35,268 nucleotides of DNA from Shewanella sairae (GCF_023283535.1 NZ_JAKILT010000056.1:1-35268); one strand, 5' to 3'; positions 16,201-24,881 are shown, counted from the first letter of the stretch. The notes: generated by a model not told the origin, from the sequence alone. Made by a program: numbers and translations.

Positions 16201-16884
16201 TTAGGGTAACCAGATATAGCCTTTACCACGAATGGTTTTTACGCGTGGGCGCCCGTCACTGCGTTCAGGCATTTTTTTGCGTAAGTTTGATAGATGCATA
16301 TCTAAACTGCGGTCAAAAGGCATCAGTTTTTTGCCTAACACTTTTTCGCTTAATGCTTCTTTGGTAGCGAGCTCACCCGCATTTTTGACCAACTCAAATA
16401 GCAAGCTAAATTCAGTGCCAGTAAGAATAATCAGTTGATCTTGGCAGTGAACTTCCTGACGGCCCGGGTCTAAGTTAATGTCACCATATTGATGTGTTGG
16501 CTGCGGAGTTTCGTTGGGTTGCACATGGGTGCGACGTATAATGGCACGAATGCGTGCAACTAACTCACGGTCGTTAAATGGTTTAGGCAAATAGTCGTCA
16601 GCACCAATTTCTAGCCCCACCACGCGGTCAATTTCATCACCGCGAGCGGTTAGCATTAATACAGGTGTTTGTTTTTTACTGCGCAGCGCGCGAAGGACTT
16701 CAAAACCATTGAGTTTAGGCAGCATTACATCGAGTAAAATAAGGTCGAATTGCTGCTCTAAAGCAAGATCAAGCCCTGACTGACCATCGTGTGCCAATGT
16801 CAGTTCAAAACCTTCTAGCTCTAATAGTTGTGCAAGCAATTCAGATAGACCTAAGTCATCATCTATCAATAATATACGGCTCAT
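16201..16884 (-). CDS. cpxR: Envelope-stress response regulator CpxR
   Basis: The 227-residue OmpR/PhoB-family protein has an N-terminal receiver domain with acidic pocket D8-D10, phospho-acceptor D52 (LILLDVMLP) and the conserved Lys of YLPKPF near residue 101. A C-terminal winged-helix DNA-binding domain ends in KTIRGKGYIWLP. It heads the cpxRA operon, with zero bases between its stop and cpxA. A CpxR box lies in the region shared with the divergent cpxP. Confidence 0.95.
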   Translation of the reverse strand: MSRILLIDDDLGLSELLAQLLELEGFELTLAHDGQSGLDLALEQQFDLILLDVMLPKLNGFEVLRALRSKKQTPVLMLTARGDEIDRVVGLEIGADDYLPKPFNDRELVARIRAIIRRTHVQPNETPQPTHQYGDINLDPGRQEVHCQDQLIILTGTEFSLLFELVKNAGELATKEALSEKVLGKKLMPFDRSLDMHLSNLRKKMPERSDGRPRVKTIRGKGYIWLP

Positions 16885-17009
16885 ATGTACCCTTTAAATT
16901 TACTCTTACTTTAGCGAGTATACCTTGTTTGGTGTCAATTGTAGTTTAGGAGTGTAATACAACGTAAAGATCTCACCTTGGTGGCATAGAACAGCTTTAT
17001 TTAAATTGC

Positions 17010-17024
17010 TTTACAGAGCTTTAC
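17010..17024 (-). promoter_or_regulatory. CpxR box GTAAA-N5-GTAAA between cpxR and cpxP
   Basis: On the minus strand the sequence reads GTAAAGCTCTGTAAA, a perfect match to the E. coli CpxR consensus GTAAA-N5-GTAAA. It lies about 125 bp before cpxR and 91 bp before cpxP, so it can serve autoregulation and cpxP induction. Confidence 0.8.
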
Positions 17025-17115
17025 GCTATTTAAACCCAACATTACATTGAGCTGACTACACTGGTAACCGTCAAATCAAGTTTAGCTAGGCTAAGCACAT
17101 TTAATTGAGGCTACC

Positions 17116-17598
17116 ATGATGAAAAAGAATACGTTAAAAGCAGGTTTGCTCGCCATAGTGGCTAGCACGACATTATTAACCGCTGGCGTGAGTGCCGCTG
17201 ATGACCATCAAGGAAATCACGGTGGCAAGCAAGGCTATCACCAAATGAAAGGTAAACATGGTGGTCACCATGACTTACGTAAAATGTTCCGCGGTTTAGA
17301 CTTAACTGCTGAACAAAAAACCGAAATGAAAGCGCTATTTACTGCGCACCGTGATGAAATGAAGCAAAACCGTCCTTCTAAAGAAGATCGTGCGGCGCAA
17401 AAGGCGCAAATGTTAGACTTCATTACCACAACTAACTTCAGTGAAGATGCAGTTAGACAGGCTTTTGCTGCTAAGCAAGAAGCCCGTCAACAGAAAGCGG
17501 TAGATATGTTGAAGTTACAGAATCAAGCGTATCAATTACTGACACCTGAGCAGCAGGAAAAATTCAAGCAACGCTTTACTAAGCACCATAAAAGATAA
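17116..17598 (+). CDS. cpxP: Periplasmic CpxP/Spy-family chaperone-like protein
   Basis: CpxP damps CpxA signalling and binds misfolded periplasmic proteins. The 160-residue protein has a signal peptide (to about A27-A28), a His/Gly-rich stretch after it, and the two LTxxQ motifs of the family (LTAEQKTEMKALF about residue 55 and LTPEQQEKFKQRF near the C-terminus) in a helical, highly charged body. The His-rich stretch might bind metal. It is divergent from cpxR with a CpxR box between. Two adjacent ATG codons make the start uncertain by one residue. Confidence 0.88.
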   Translation: MMKKNTLKAGLLAIVASTTLLTAGVSAADDHQGNHGGKQGYHQMKGKHGGHHDLRKMFRGLDLTAEQKTEMKALFTAHRDEMKQNRPSKEDRAAQKAQMLDFITTTNFSEDAVRQAFAAKQEARQQKAVDMLKLQNQAYQLLTPEQQEKFKQRFTKHHKR

Positions 17599-17743
17599 GT
17601 CGCTTAGTGTGGTTATCAATCATCGTAACCGTTTTTACCAATTGCGGTGATTGATATTAACTTGAGACAAATCACCCGATTTTATCTCGAGTTGTTATAA
17701 ACTTAAGATCTGTGCTTCCCTTACTTATCAGTAAACAGATTTT

Positions 17744-18613
17744 ATGAATGACACTTCCCAATACGATTTTTGGGTTAAGCTTGCTAGCCGCGCCGCAGTG
17801 GCAACAGCCTTAACCCTTATTGTTATCAAATTTGCTGCTTGGATGTACTCAGGCTCAGCCAGTATGTTGGCATCTTTGATTGACTCCTTTGCTGATACAT
17901 TGGCTTCAATCGTCAATTTTATCGCGATTCGATATGCCATTGTGCCTGCCGATCAAGACCATCGTTATGGTCACGGTAAAGCAGAACCCTTAGCCGCATT
18001 GGCGCAATCAGCGTTTATTCTCGGTTCCGCTTTTTTATTGTTTTTCCACGGCGGCGAGCGACTAATTAATCCGGTTGAAGTGCAACATGCGACTTTAGGC
18101 GTGGTGGTATCGGTGATTGCTATTGCGTTGACCTTTGCTTTGGTGATGTTACAAAAGCGGGCATTGGCAGCGACGTCTAGCACTGTGGTGGAAGCTGATT
18201 CACTGCACTACAAGTCTGATCTGTTTTTAAATGCGGCGGTGTTACTTGCGCTGGTTTTATCTCAGTATGGCTGGTGGTGGGCTGATGGTCTGTTTGCCTT
18301 GCTTATTGCGCTATTTATTGGTCAGCAGGCCGTTGGTTTAGCGTATCGTTCAGTGCAATCATTGCTCGATAGAGAACTTGATGATGAAACTCGCGATAAA
18401 ATTGCTGAAATTGCCAAGCTTGATCCTCAGGTCAGAGGCATTCACGACTTGCGTACTCGTGAGTCAGGCAAGACGATGTTTATTCAGTTTCATCTAGAAC
18501 TGGATGGCGATTTAAGCTTACATCAGGCGCATAAAATAGCTGTCGCCACTTCTGAGCGGCTGCGGCAAGAGTTTGTTGAATCAGAGGTGATTATTCACCA
18601 AGACCCAGTTTAA
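17744..18613 (+). CDS. fieF: Cation diffusion facilitator FieF (Fe2+/Zn2+ efflux)
   Basis: This inner-membrane proton antiporter exports divalent iron and zinc. The 289-residue protein has six predicted membrane segments, the metal-site motifs DSFADTLAS in TM2 and HYKSD in TM5, and the HRYGHGKAE loop. A C-terminal cytoplasmic domain of about 85 residues holds metal-responsive His/Asp residues. The order cpxP-fieF is conserved with E. coli. No good Shine-Dalgarno sequence precedes the ATG. The gene may be read from its own promoter, since 145 bp separate it from cpxP. Confidence 0.92.
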   Translation: MNDTSQYDFWVKLASRAAVATALTLIVIKFAAWMYSGSASMLASLIDSFADTLASIVNFIAIRYAIVPADQDHRYGHGKAEPLAALAQSAFILGSAFLLFFHGGERLINPVEVQHATLGVVVSVIAIALTFALVMLQKRALAATSSTVVEADSLHYKSDLFLNAAVLLALVLSQYGWWWADGLFALLIALFIGQQAVGLAYRSVQSLLDRELDDETRDKIAEIAKLDPQVRGIHDLRTRESGKTMFIQFHLELDGDLSLHQAHKIAVATSERLRQEFVESEVIIHQDPV

Positions 18614-18629
18614 TTGGGTCGATAAAAAA

Positions 18630-18654
18630 GGATATCCACTGGATATCCTTTTTT
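18630..18654 (+). terminator. Terminator after fieF
   Basis: GGATATCC-ACT-GGATATCC followed by six T, with an A-run before the stem. Another dyad, GACCCA-N7-TGGGTC (18602-18620), overlaps the fieF stop codon. Confidence 0.8.
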
Positions 18655-18667
18655 GTTTTCAGGCCTA

Positions 18668-18691
18668 AACCACCTTCTTCAGCAGGTGGTT
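18668..18691. terminator. Second hairpin between convergent fieF and ntrC
   Basis: AACCACCT and AGGTGGTT pair perfectly over an 8-base loop, 18 bp past the ntrC stop codon, with CTTTTAATTT on the plus-strand side. It is probably a shared or ntrC-side terminator. Confidence 0.6.
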
Positions 18692-18709
18692 CTTTTAATT
18701 TAGAGAGGG

Positions 18710-20119
18710 TTAATCCATCTCAAGTTCTTTCAGCTTGCGGGTTAAAGTATTTCGCCCCCAACCCAGTCGTTTAGCTGCTTCTTGCTTATGCCCAAGGGTA
18801 TGTTTAAGGGCGGTTTCCAGTAAAATCCGTTCAAATGCTGGTTGAACTTCAGTGAGTAGATCGCTATCGCCATCACTTAAGCGCTGATCAATAAAGTGCT
18901 TTAGTGCCTCTTGCCAGTCGTTATGACCATTGGCGGCTTGATTGTTGAGCTTAGGTTCTTGTAATAGCTCAGGTGGTAAGTCGAGCGGTAAAATTTCTTG
19001 GCCCGAGGCCATAACCGTTAGCCAACGGCAGGTGTTTTCAAGCTGACGCACATTGCCTGGCCACGGCAGTTGTGACAACTTAGCTGCGGTTTCTTTGGTC
19101 AGCACCTTGGGCTCTACCGCTATTTCTTTGGCGGCAATCAGTAGAAAGTGGCGTGCAAGTTGCGGTATATCTTCACGGCGCTGAGATAGCGGCGGTAAAT
19201 GCACCCGAATCACGTTTAAGCGATGGAACAAATCTTCACGGAAATCCCCTTGATGCACCAATTGTTCTAGATCTTGATGGGTCGCGGCAATAATCCGTAC
19301 ATCGACTTGCACTGGCGAATGACCACCGACACGATAAAATTGCCCGTCCGCGAGTACGCGTAATAGTCGGGTCTGTACATCGAGTGGCATATCACCGATT
19401 TCATCTAAAAATAGTGTGCCGCCGTTAGCCTGCTCAAAGCGACCTTGGCGCACGCTACCTGCACCGGTAAATGCGCCTTTTTCATGGCCAAATAACTCTG
19501 ACTCAATTAGATCTTTAGGGATCGCAGCCATATTGATAGCAATAAAAGGCTTGCCTTTGCGCGGGCTGTGTTTGTGTAGTGCACTGGCAACCAATTCTTT
19601 ACCTGTGCCTGACTGACCATTAATCAGTACGCTTATCGACGAGCGTGACAAGCGACCAATGGCTCTGAAGACCTCTTGCATCGCCGGCGCTTCACCAATG
19701 ATTTCAGGGGTTGCGATTAAAGGTTCGCTGACTACCACACTAGAGGATTGCTCTTTAGCATGGGTTAATGCACGGTCAACCAAAGAGATTGCTTCATCAA
19801 TATCAAACGGTTTTGGTAGGTACTCAAAAGCCCCTGCTTGATAGGCACTGACTGCACTATCAAGATCGGAATGCGCGGTCATAATAATGACTGGAATGTG
19901 CGGGTAGTGGTTTTGCAGCCGTTCTAACAAGGTTAGACCGTCGGTGCCCGGCATACGGATATCGGACACGATAACTTGTGGCTGAGCCATCTCTAGCGCT
20001 TCCCACAGAGATTCTGCTGCTGCAAAGCTGGCATTGCTAAACTTAGCGCTTTGTAAGGCTTTTTCTAATACCCAACGTATTGAGCTATCGTCGTCGAGGA
20101 TCCAAACTTGTTCAGTCAT
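18710..20119 (-). CDS. ntrC: Nitrogen regulator NtrC (sigma-54 activator)
   Basis: Phosphorylated NtrC activates sigma-54 promoters under nitrogen limitation. The 469-residue protein has a receiver domain (D53 in VSDIRMPG) and an AAA+ domain with Walker A GQSGTGKE (168-175), the sigma-54 contact loop GAFTGA (215-220) and Walker B TLFLDE. A Fis-type DNA-binding helix-turn-helix lies at the C-terminus (GHKQEAAKRLGWGRNTLTRKL). The length matches E. coli GlnG. It follows ntrB with 17 bp between them, so the two are one operon. Confidence 0.95.
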   Translation of the reverse strand: MTEQVWILDDDSSIRWVLEKALQSAKFSNASFAAAESLWEALEMAQPQVIVSDIRMPGTDGLTLLERLQNHYPHIPVIIMTAHSDLDSAVSAYQAGAFEYLPKPFDIDEAISLVDRALTHAKEQSSSVVVSEPLIATPEIIGEAPAMQEVFRAIGRLSRSSISVLINGQSGTGKELVASALHKHSPRKGKPFIAINMAAIPKDLIESELFGHEKGAFTGAGSVRQGRFEQANGGTLFLDEIGDMPLDVQTRLLRVLADGQFYRVGGHSPVQVDVRIIAATHQDLEQLVHQGDFREDLFHRLNVIRVHLPPLSQRREDIPQLARHFLLIAAKEIAVEPKVLTKETAAKLSQLPWPGNVRQLENTCRWLTVMASGQEILPLDLPPELLQEPKLNNQAANGHNDWQEALKHFIDQRLSDGDSDLLTEVQPAFERILLETALKHTLGHKQEAAKRLGWGRNTLTRKLKELEMD

Positions 20120-20136
20120 TGTGTGTATTCCTCTTA

Positions 20137-21177
20137 TTAACTATTGATGGGTAAGGTGATGGTAAATTCGGTATGACCTAAGGTTGAGTCACATTCAATA
20201 CGGCCACCATGTAGGCGAGCAAAGTTATGTGCAATTGATAGCCCTAAGCCAGAGCCTTGTTCACGCCCAGTAACCATAGGGTAAAACAGGGTGTCCATTA
20301 GCTCAGGTTTAATGCCGGGACCATCGTCTATCACCGATAGCATTAAGACTAACTTATGGCGCTGTGTACCAATGGTTATTTGGTGTTGAGTGCGGGTTTT
20401 GAGGCGAATATTGCCACCAAGCGGCTCTAGTGCTTGTATGGCATTTTGCACAATATTTAAAATGGCTTGCTGTAACTGATCGGGATCCATTTGGATATCA
20501 GGAATAGATGGATCGTAATCTTGGGTTAGCGCAATATTCGCCGGCAAGGTGACATTGACTAGCTTAACCACTTTTTGAATGACTTCATGGATATTGTACA
20601 AACTGTGTTGAGTGGGTTTTTGTGGCCCAAGTAGGCGATCGACCAAGTTACGCAGCCGATCAGCTTGCTCAATAATTAAGTCGGTAAATTCATTTAATTG
20701 CGGGTCGGTTAACTCTCGAGACAGTAGTTGCGCCGCTCCACGCAATCCCCCCAAAGGATTTTTGATCTCGTGGGCAAGGTTGCGAACTAAATATTGCGCG
20801 GCTTGCTGCTGGGCATCTTGGGTTAATTGCTGGTGGATCCGGCGCTGTTGGTCTACTTGACGCAACTCGATTAGCGCTAGGTTTTGCTCATTTTCAAGCG
20901 GTGTTAGGGTGACATCTACCGTATGTTGTTGCCCGTCAATTGTCACTAGCGGCACAGTATTAATACTTAAACCTTGGCCATCGAAAATGGCTAGCTTAAG
21001 CACATCAGGATCGACACCTAAGAGTTGGTAGTGATCAGATAGTGGTTGTTCGGTAAGACGGCTGCTACCAACTCCGAGTAATTGTTCTGTGGCGGCATTG
21101 GCATAGAGCAACTCAAGATCTTTATTAATAACGAGCACCGCCGTTACTAAATGATTGAGCAATAAACTTGTATCCAT
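20137..21177 (-). CDS. ntrB: Nitrogen sensor histidine kinase NtrB
   Basis: NtrB phosphorylates or dephosphorylates NtrC according to the PII signal. The 346-residue protein lacks membrane segments and has an N-terminal PAS domain (about 5-110), the H-box with H136 (RNLAHEIKNPLGGL) and a C-terminal ATPase domain (DDGPGI, GSGLGLSIAHN). It is the first gene of ntrBC. glnA, often directly upstream, is not here; a DUF4124 gene takes that place. NtrC sites lie just upstream. Confidence 0.95.
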   Translation of the reverse strand: MDTSLLLNHLVTAVLVINKDLELLYANAATEQLLGVGSSRLTEQPLSDHYQLLGVDPDVLKLAIFDGQGLSINTVPLVTIDGQQHTVDVTLTPLENEQNLALIELRQVDQQRRIHQQLTQDAQQQAAQYLVRNLAHEIKNPLGGLRGAAQLLSRELTDPQLNEFTDLIIEQADRLRNLVDRLLGPQKPTQHSLYNIHEVIQKVVKLVNVTLPANIALTQDYDPSIPDIQMDPDQLQQAILNIVQNAIQALEPLGGNIRLKTRTQHQITIGTQRHKLVLMLSVIDDGPGIKPELMDTLFYPMVTGREQGSGLGLSIAHNFARLHGGRIECDSTLGHTEFTITLPINS

Positions 21178-21199
21178 TAGTTACTCCGAATTATGCAGT

Positions 21200-21256
21200 T
21201 GCACCAGTTTGGGCATTTCAGTTACTTGCACTATGATGGTGCACCAAAGTGGTGCA
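21200..21256. promoter_or_regulatory. Cluster of NtrC-binding sites upstream of ntrBC
   Basis: TGCACCAAAGTGGTGCA (21240-21256) matches the NtrC consensus TGCACC-N5-GGTGCA perfectly. TGCACTATGATGGTGCA (21227-21243) matches at all but one arm base and overlaps it by TGCA. A weaker site, TGCACCAGTTTGGGCAT, lies at 21200-21216. They sit 22-80 bp before ntrB, consistent with autoregulation, most simply repression of a sigma-70 promoter. I saw no convincing sigma-54 promoter here. Confidence 0.85.
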
Positions 21257-21325
21257 TACTGCAACTTAACATCATCGGAATGTAGACTAAATCAATATAA
21301 TTATAAGGTTATATATTTAAAGGCT

Positions 21326-21880
21326 TTAATTGTTATTTCTAGGTTGAGGCCGCAAAATTTTAGGTTGATTCAAACTTGTCCGATGTAGAAATACCTTTCT
21401 AGGTTTTGAGGATGCAAGTTGTTTGCCGTTTTTAGTGACGGCTTTTATGGTAAAAGTGTGTTCTCCTCGATCAATACCCTTTAGCTTAAATAGGTTGCTG
21501 CTTTGTGATGCCCCTTGTTTTTCTCCATCCATATAAAGAACCAGTTTATGTGGTGAGAATAGTTGAGGGCTAATATCAGCAATAATTGTAATATTGCCTT
21601 CGTTGCTGCGTATGGTTTCTTCTTCGCTAGGAGAGACAATATTCAGCTCATATTTGGTGTTATTAATATCAATTGCATCTGGAGTATCTTCAATTGGGGG
21701 CTCAATTATCTCAGGGAGCTTTATATTGTTTTGAGTATTCTTTTTAAACTCAACAACTTCAGCATTTTTAACTGGTTCGTCTGAAAAGTGGACTTTGCCA
21801 TTTTCATCTATCCACTTATAAACGGTTGCATGAGCATACGACATGCTGAGAAGTACAATAAGTATTAAGCCTACACGCAT
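21326..21880 (-). CDS. Secreted DUF4124-domain protein with Ig-like C-terminal part
   Basis: The 184-residue protein has a signal peptide (to about A18) followed by the DUF4124 motif VYKWIDENGKVHFSDEP. A low-complexity Pro/Glu/Asp linker then leads to a beta-rich region (about 80-170; LVLYMDGEKQG, RGEHTFTIKAV) resembling a bacterial Ig-like fold. DUF4124 proteins are common in the gammaproteobacterial periplasm and have no firm function. In this position, upstream of ntrBC on the same strand but with the NtrC sites between, it is probably a separate transcript. Confidence 0.85.
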   Translation of the reverse strand: MRVGLILIVLLSMSYAHATVYKWIDENGKVHFSDEPVKNAEVVEFKKNTQNNIKLPEIIEPPIEDTPDAIDINNTKYELNIVSPSEEETIRSNEGNITIIADISPQLFSPHKLVLYMDGEKQGASQSSNLFKLKGIDRGEHTFTIKAVTKNGKQLASSKPRKVFLHRTSLNQPKILRPQPRNNN

Positions 21881-22077
21881 TGCGACATCCTATGTTGCAC
21901 AGTTGTAATTAAATGCAGGTTAGCTTTTTTTCTTTGAAAGGTCACTGGGTTTATGGTGATAAGTTAGAGAAAAAGTGAGATATGCAAAATATTGCTATTT
22001 TTAAATGATAGCGTAAATATTAAGCTATAAGAATTACGGTTAGCTGCGCTGAGTAAACAAAGACTGAAGGTAAAATA

Positions 22078-22662
22078 ATGATACAAAGAATAAAATTAAC
22101 CGGTTTTACGTTAATCGAGCTGGTTGTGGTGATTATTGTGCTGGGTATCTTAGCGGTTATCGCGCTACCTAAATTTATTGATTTACGCACTGATGCCGAT
22201 GTAGCGGTGCTAAAAGGAATGCAAGGAAGCCTAAAGTCTGCGCGCGATTTAGTGGCTGCACAAATTGAGCTAAGGCCTGAGAACCTTAATAATAGTCAAC
22301 GACGTTTTACGTTGGAGAATGGGCAAAATATTCGTGTTAGAGGGCATTATCCTGATGGTCGCTGGAACAACACTTTTACTCATTTAGTTGATTTTGACTC
22401 TGTCACCTATATCACCTCAAATCAATGTACTGAGACAAATTCCGATACGGCTTGGTGTGCCCGTAATCGTAATTTAGGCTGGTTTACGCAAAGAGGCTAT
22501 ACTAATGCTAGTGTAGGTAGGGGATTTGTCATTTTTCCGCGGGGTAATAATCTAAACACAGACCGTTGTTATCTGTATTATTTCACTCCAAATGACAACA
22601 ATGTTAGCCAAAAAGGTGTTTTACCTATTGTGGCGTTAGATTTAACTGAGTGTGGCGCATAG
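22078..22662 (+). CDS. Type IV pilin-like protein with prepilin N-terminus
   Basis: The 194-residue protein opens with a class III signal peptide: a short basic leader, the cleavage site G/FTLIE (Gly9-Phe10) and a hydrophobic helix to about residue 30. A C-terminal domain contains several cysteines (for example those of NQCTETNS, AWCARN, DRCYLYY and LTECGA) likely to form disulfides. It resembles MSHA-type or minor pilins, but no pilus assembly genes are nearby, so it is an orphan. A GAAGG ribosome binding site precedes the ATG. It may be assembled by MSHA or type IV machinery encoded elsewhere. Confidence 0.85.
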   Translation: MIQRIKLTGFTLIELVVVIIVLGILAVIALPKFIDLRTDADVAVLKGMQGSLKSARDLVAAQIELRPENLNNSQRRFTLENGQNIRVRGHYPDGRWNNTFTHLVDFDSVTYITSNQCTETNSDTAWCARNRNLGWFTQRGYTNASVGRGFVIFPRGNNLNTDRCYLYYFTPNDNNVSQKGVLPIVALDLTECGA

Positions 22663-22693
22663 AGACATCACGCTTAGATACTAAGGTATTGTT

Positions 22694-23335
22694 ATGAAAA
22701 GCTATTTTGTATTTGGCTGTTTAATCTTGTTATCGGCTTGCCAGTCAGCCACGCCAGATAAACAGGTTTTAGCTGCCCAAGCAGTGTCATCGGCTGAACC
22801 TGCAAATACTGAGTCAGAAATTATCTCACCGAGTTTTGATTGTAATCAAGCTCAGGGGCAGGTGGAAACCTTGATTTGTAATGACGCAGAATTGGCTGAG
22901 CTAGATCAGAAAATGGCACAAGTTTACCAAATGGCGGTAGTGAATATCCCTGAGTCTGAGCAACCTAAAGCGGTGCAAAGGGGCTGGATTAAAGGGCGTA
23001 ATGATTGCTGGAAGGCACAAGATGTGCGCGAGTGTACTTTGGCCAATTATCAAATTCGTCTAGTAGAGTTGCTCATTCAAGGCAAACTCGTTCAAGCTAC
23101 GAATAAAGCGACTTTTGATTGTGGTACACACGCTTCAATTAGCGGCGCTTTTTACACCCAGTTTGATCCGGTTATGGCAGTGTTTACTTTTGCTAATCAG
23201 CAAATGTTAGCGACTAATGTTCGCAGCGGCAGCGGCGCTAAATACCAAGGACGTAATTTTGAGTTTTGGGAGCATCAGGGCGAAGCGAGCGTTGAGTACC
23301 TAAGTGATCGCTATCAATGTAAGTTGCAGCAGTAA
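22694..23335 (+). CDS. Lipoprotein with LprI-type and MliC-type domains (lysozyme inhibitor)
   Basis: The 213-residue protein has a lipoprotein signal with lipobox LLSAC (lipidated C16). Residues about 50-130 match the LprI/DUF1311 pattern, with ETLICNDAELAELDQKM, a central RGWIKGRNDCW motif and a final Cys. Residues about 140-213 match the MliC C-type lysozyme inhibitor domain (FDCG near its start and YQCKLQQ at the end). Such proteins block host or competitor lysozyme at the cell surface. It follows the pilin gene by 31 bp on the same strand, with a terminator after it. Confidence 0.85.
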   Translation: MKSYFVFGCLILLSACQSATPDKQVLAAQAVSSAEPANTESEIISPSFDCNQAQGQVETLICNDAELAELDQKMAQVYQMAVVNIPESEQPKAVQRGWIKGRNDCWKAQDVRECTLANYQIRLVELLIQGKLVQATNKATFDCGTHASISGAFYTQFDPVMAVFTFANQQMLATNVRSGSGAKYQGRNFEFWEHQGEASVEYLSDRYQCKLQQ

Positions 23336-23365
23336 ATACTCTGTCGTGCAAAAAATGGATTATCG

Positions 23366-23396
23366 AAAAAGCAGCTAGTTAGCTGCTTTTTATTGT
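23366..23396. terminator. Bidirectional terminator between lipoprotein and GST genes
   Basis: AAAAAGCAGCTA and TAGCTGCTTTTT (23366-23391) form a perfect 12-bp stem around GT, with A and T tracts on either side. Confidence 0.9.
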
Positions 23397-23410
23397 ATCG
23401 ATATTGGATT

Positions 23411-24034
23411 TTAGCTCTTGTCGTACTCTTGCTCCAATTGTGTCGCTTTGGCGCTATTAGCATGCTGACTAAGCTGTTGTGCGTAAGCGGCAATATTTGG
23501 GTACTTGCTCACTTCGCCGCTTTGACTTAGCAGTTCGACAATAAACGACATCATAATATCGGCACCAGTGAGTTTGTCGGCGACTAAATAGCGCTTACCT
23601 TCAAGGGCCTGATTGACGTAGCTAAGCACTTTTTCAGTTTCAACAGCGGCATAACCTTCTAAGAAGTTGGTTTGACAGCCGTCTTTAGCAACAAACATTC
23701 TCAGTAGTAACGGCAAGATGGCAGAGCTTTCGGCAAAGTGCATCCATTGTAAATACTCAACGTATTCAGCTGTGCCTTTTTCTGGTGCCAAGATCCCCGC
23801 TGCATGTGTATCGATTAGGTACTCTGTAATGGCACCTGATTCGGCGATAACCTGTTGGTTATATTCAATCACTGGTGACTTGCCCAATGGGTGAATCGCT
23901 TTTAGCTCTGGTGGCGCGAGAAAGGTTTGGCTATCGCGCTGGTAGGCTTTGACTTGGTAGTCTAAGCCGAGCTCTTCAAGTAACCAGATAATACGTTTTG
24001 AGCGTGATTTATTAAGGTGATGCAGAGTGATCAT
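23411..24034 (-). CDS. Glutathione S-transferase
   Basis: The 207-residue protein has an N-terminal thioredoxin-like domain (LNKSRSKRIIWLLEELGL, HPLGKSPVI, ESGAITEYL) and a helical C-terminal domain with the LTGADIMMSF helix-capping motif. The family conjugates glutathione to electrophiles. It is the last gene of the nemR-yqhD-PfpI-gst run on the minus strand, so it most likely detoxifies aldehydes or quinones with its neighbours. AAGGAA precedes the ATG. Confidence 0.9.
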   Translation of the reverse strand: MITLHHLNKSRSKRIIWLLEELGLDYQVKAYQRDSQTFLAPPELKAIHPLGKSPVIEYNQQVIAESGAITEYLIDTHAAGILAPEKGTAEYVEYLQWMHFAESSAILPLLLRMFVAKDGCQTNFLEGYAAVETEKVLSYVNQALEGKRYLVADKLTGADIMMSFIVELLSQSGEVSKYPNIAAYAQQLSQHANSAKATQLEQEYDKS

Positions 24035-24100
24035 TGCTTATTCCTTGCAGTTTATAAGATAACCAGAGCGTATGACGCGCTCTATTTCCGGTTAGTGTGT

Positions 24101-24778
24101 TTATTGCAGTTGCTTGATGATCTCATCGGCAACGACTTCTGAAGAGGCTGGGTTTTGGCCTGTGATAAGATTGCCATCAACGGCTAAAAAGCTGCTCCAG
24201 TCATCACCTTTGCGGTATATCGCGCCGTTCTGCTGTAGCATGTCTTCAACTAAAAAAGGCACGATATCAGTTAACTGCACAGCGGCTTCTTCACCGTTAG
24301 TAAAGCCAGTAACTTGCTTGCCAGCGACTAGAGGCGTGCCATCTGCGGCCTTGACGTTTTTAAGCACACCAGGAGCGTGACAAACAAGACCCACAGGCTT
24401 ATTGGCTTGATGGAAAGCTTCTATCAATTCGATTGAATCTGCGTCGTTGGTTAAGTCCCAAAGCGGCCCATGACCACCAGGATAAAAGACGGCATCGTAA
24501 TCAGCTTGGTTAACTTCGGACAATACCTGAGTGGTGGCTAGCAGCTGTCGCGCTTGTTCATCTTGATTAAATCTATTGGTTGCAGCGGTTTGAAAGTCAG
24601 CTTGCTCACTACTTGGATCAAGTGGTGGCTGACCACCTGCTGGTGAGGCTAAGGTGATAGTAAAACCTTGGTCTTTAAAGCGATAAAAAGGACTGGCAAA
24701 TTCTTCTAACCAAAAACCGGTTTTTAAACCCGTGTCGCCAAGTTTGTCGTGTGAAGTGAGTACCATTAATATGTTCAT
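24101..24778 (-). CDS. DJ-1/PfpI-family protein, probable glyoxalase/chaperone type
   Basis: The 225-residue protein has the nucleophile elbow C133 in GLVCHAPGVL, with a following His (H134) and the conserved Glu in FWLEEF (about E25). The size and N-terminus (LTSHDKLGDTG) resemble Hsp31/YDR533C-like proteins that convert methylglyoxal to lactate without glutathione. An AAGGA site precedes the ATG. It lies 103 bp after yqhD and 66 bp before gst. A glyoxalase III-like activity is inferred from family and neighbours. Confidence 0.88.
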   Translation of the reverse strand: MNILMVLTSHDKLGDTGLKTGFWLEEFASPFYRFKDQGFTITLASPAGGQPPLDPSSEQADFQTAATNRFNQDEQARQLLATTQVLSEVNQADYDAVFYPGGHGPLWDLTNDADSIELIEAFHQANKPVGLVCHAPGVLKNVKAADGTPLVAGKQVTGFTNGEEAAVQLTDIVPFLVEDMLQQNGAIYRKGDDWSSFLAVDGNLITGQNPASSEVVADEIIKQLQ

Positions 24779-24881
24779 TTAATTGTCCTTTTTATCTGTT
24801 TGTTTGCCAACTAGCAGTATCTTTATGAGCCGATACTGCGAGTTGACCAAGGTCTCTTTTTACGTTTCTTCGGATATGGGT

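Noticed and set aside
21178..21325. Sigma-54 promoter before ntrB
   Set aside because: No GG-N10-GC pair with suitable flanks was found; the GG and GC pairs that catch the eye have the wrong spacing.
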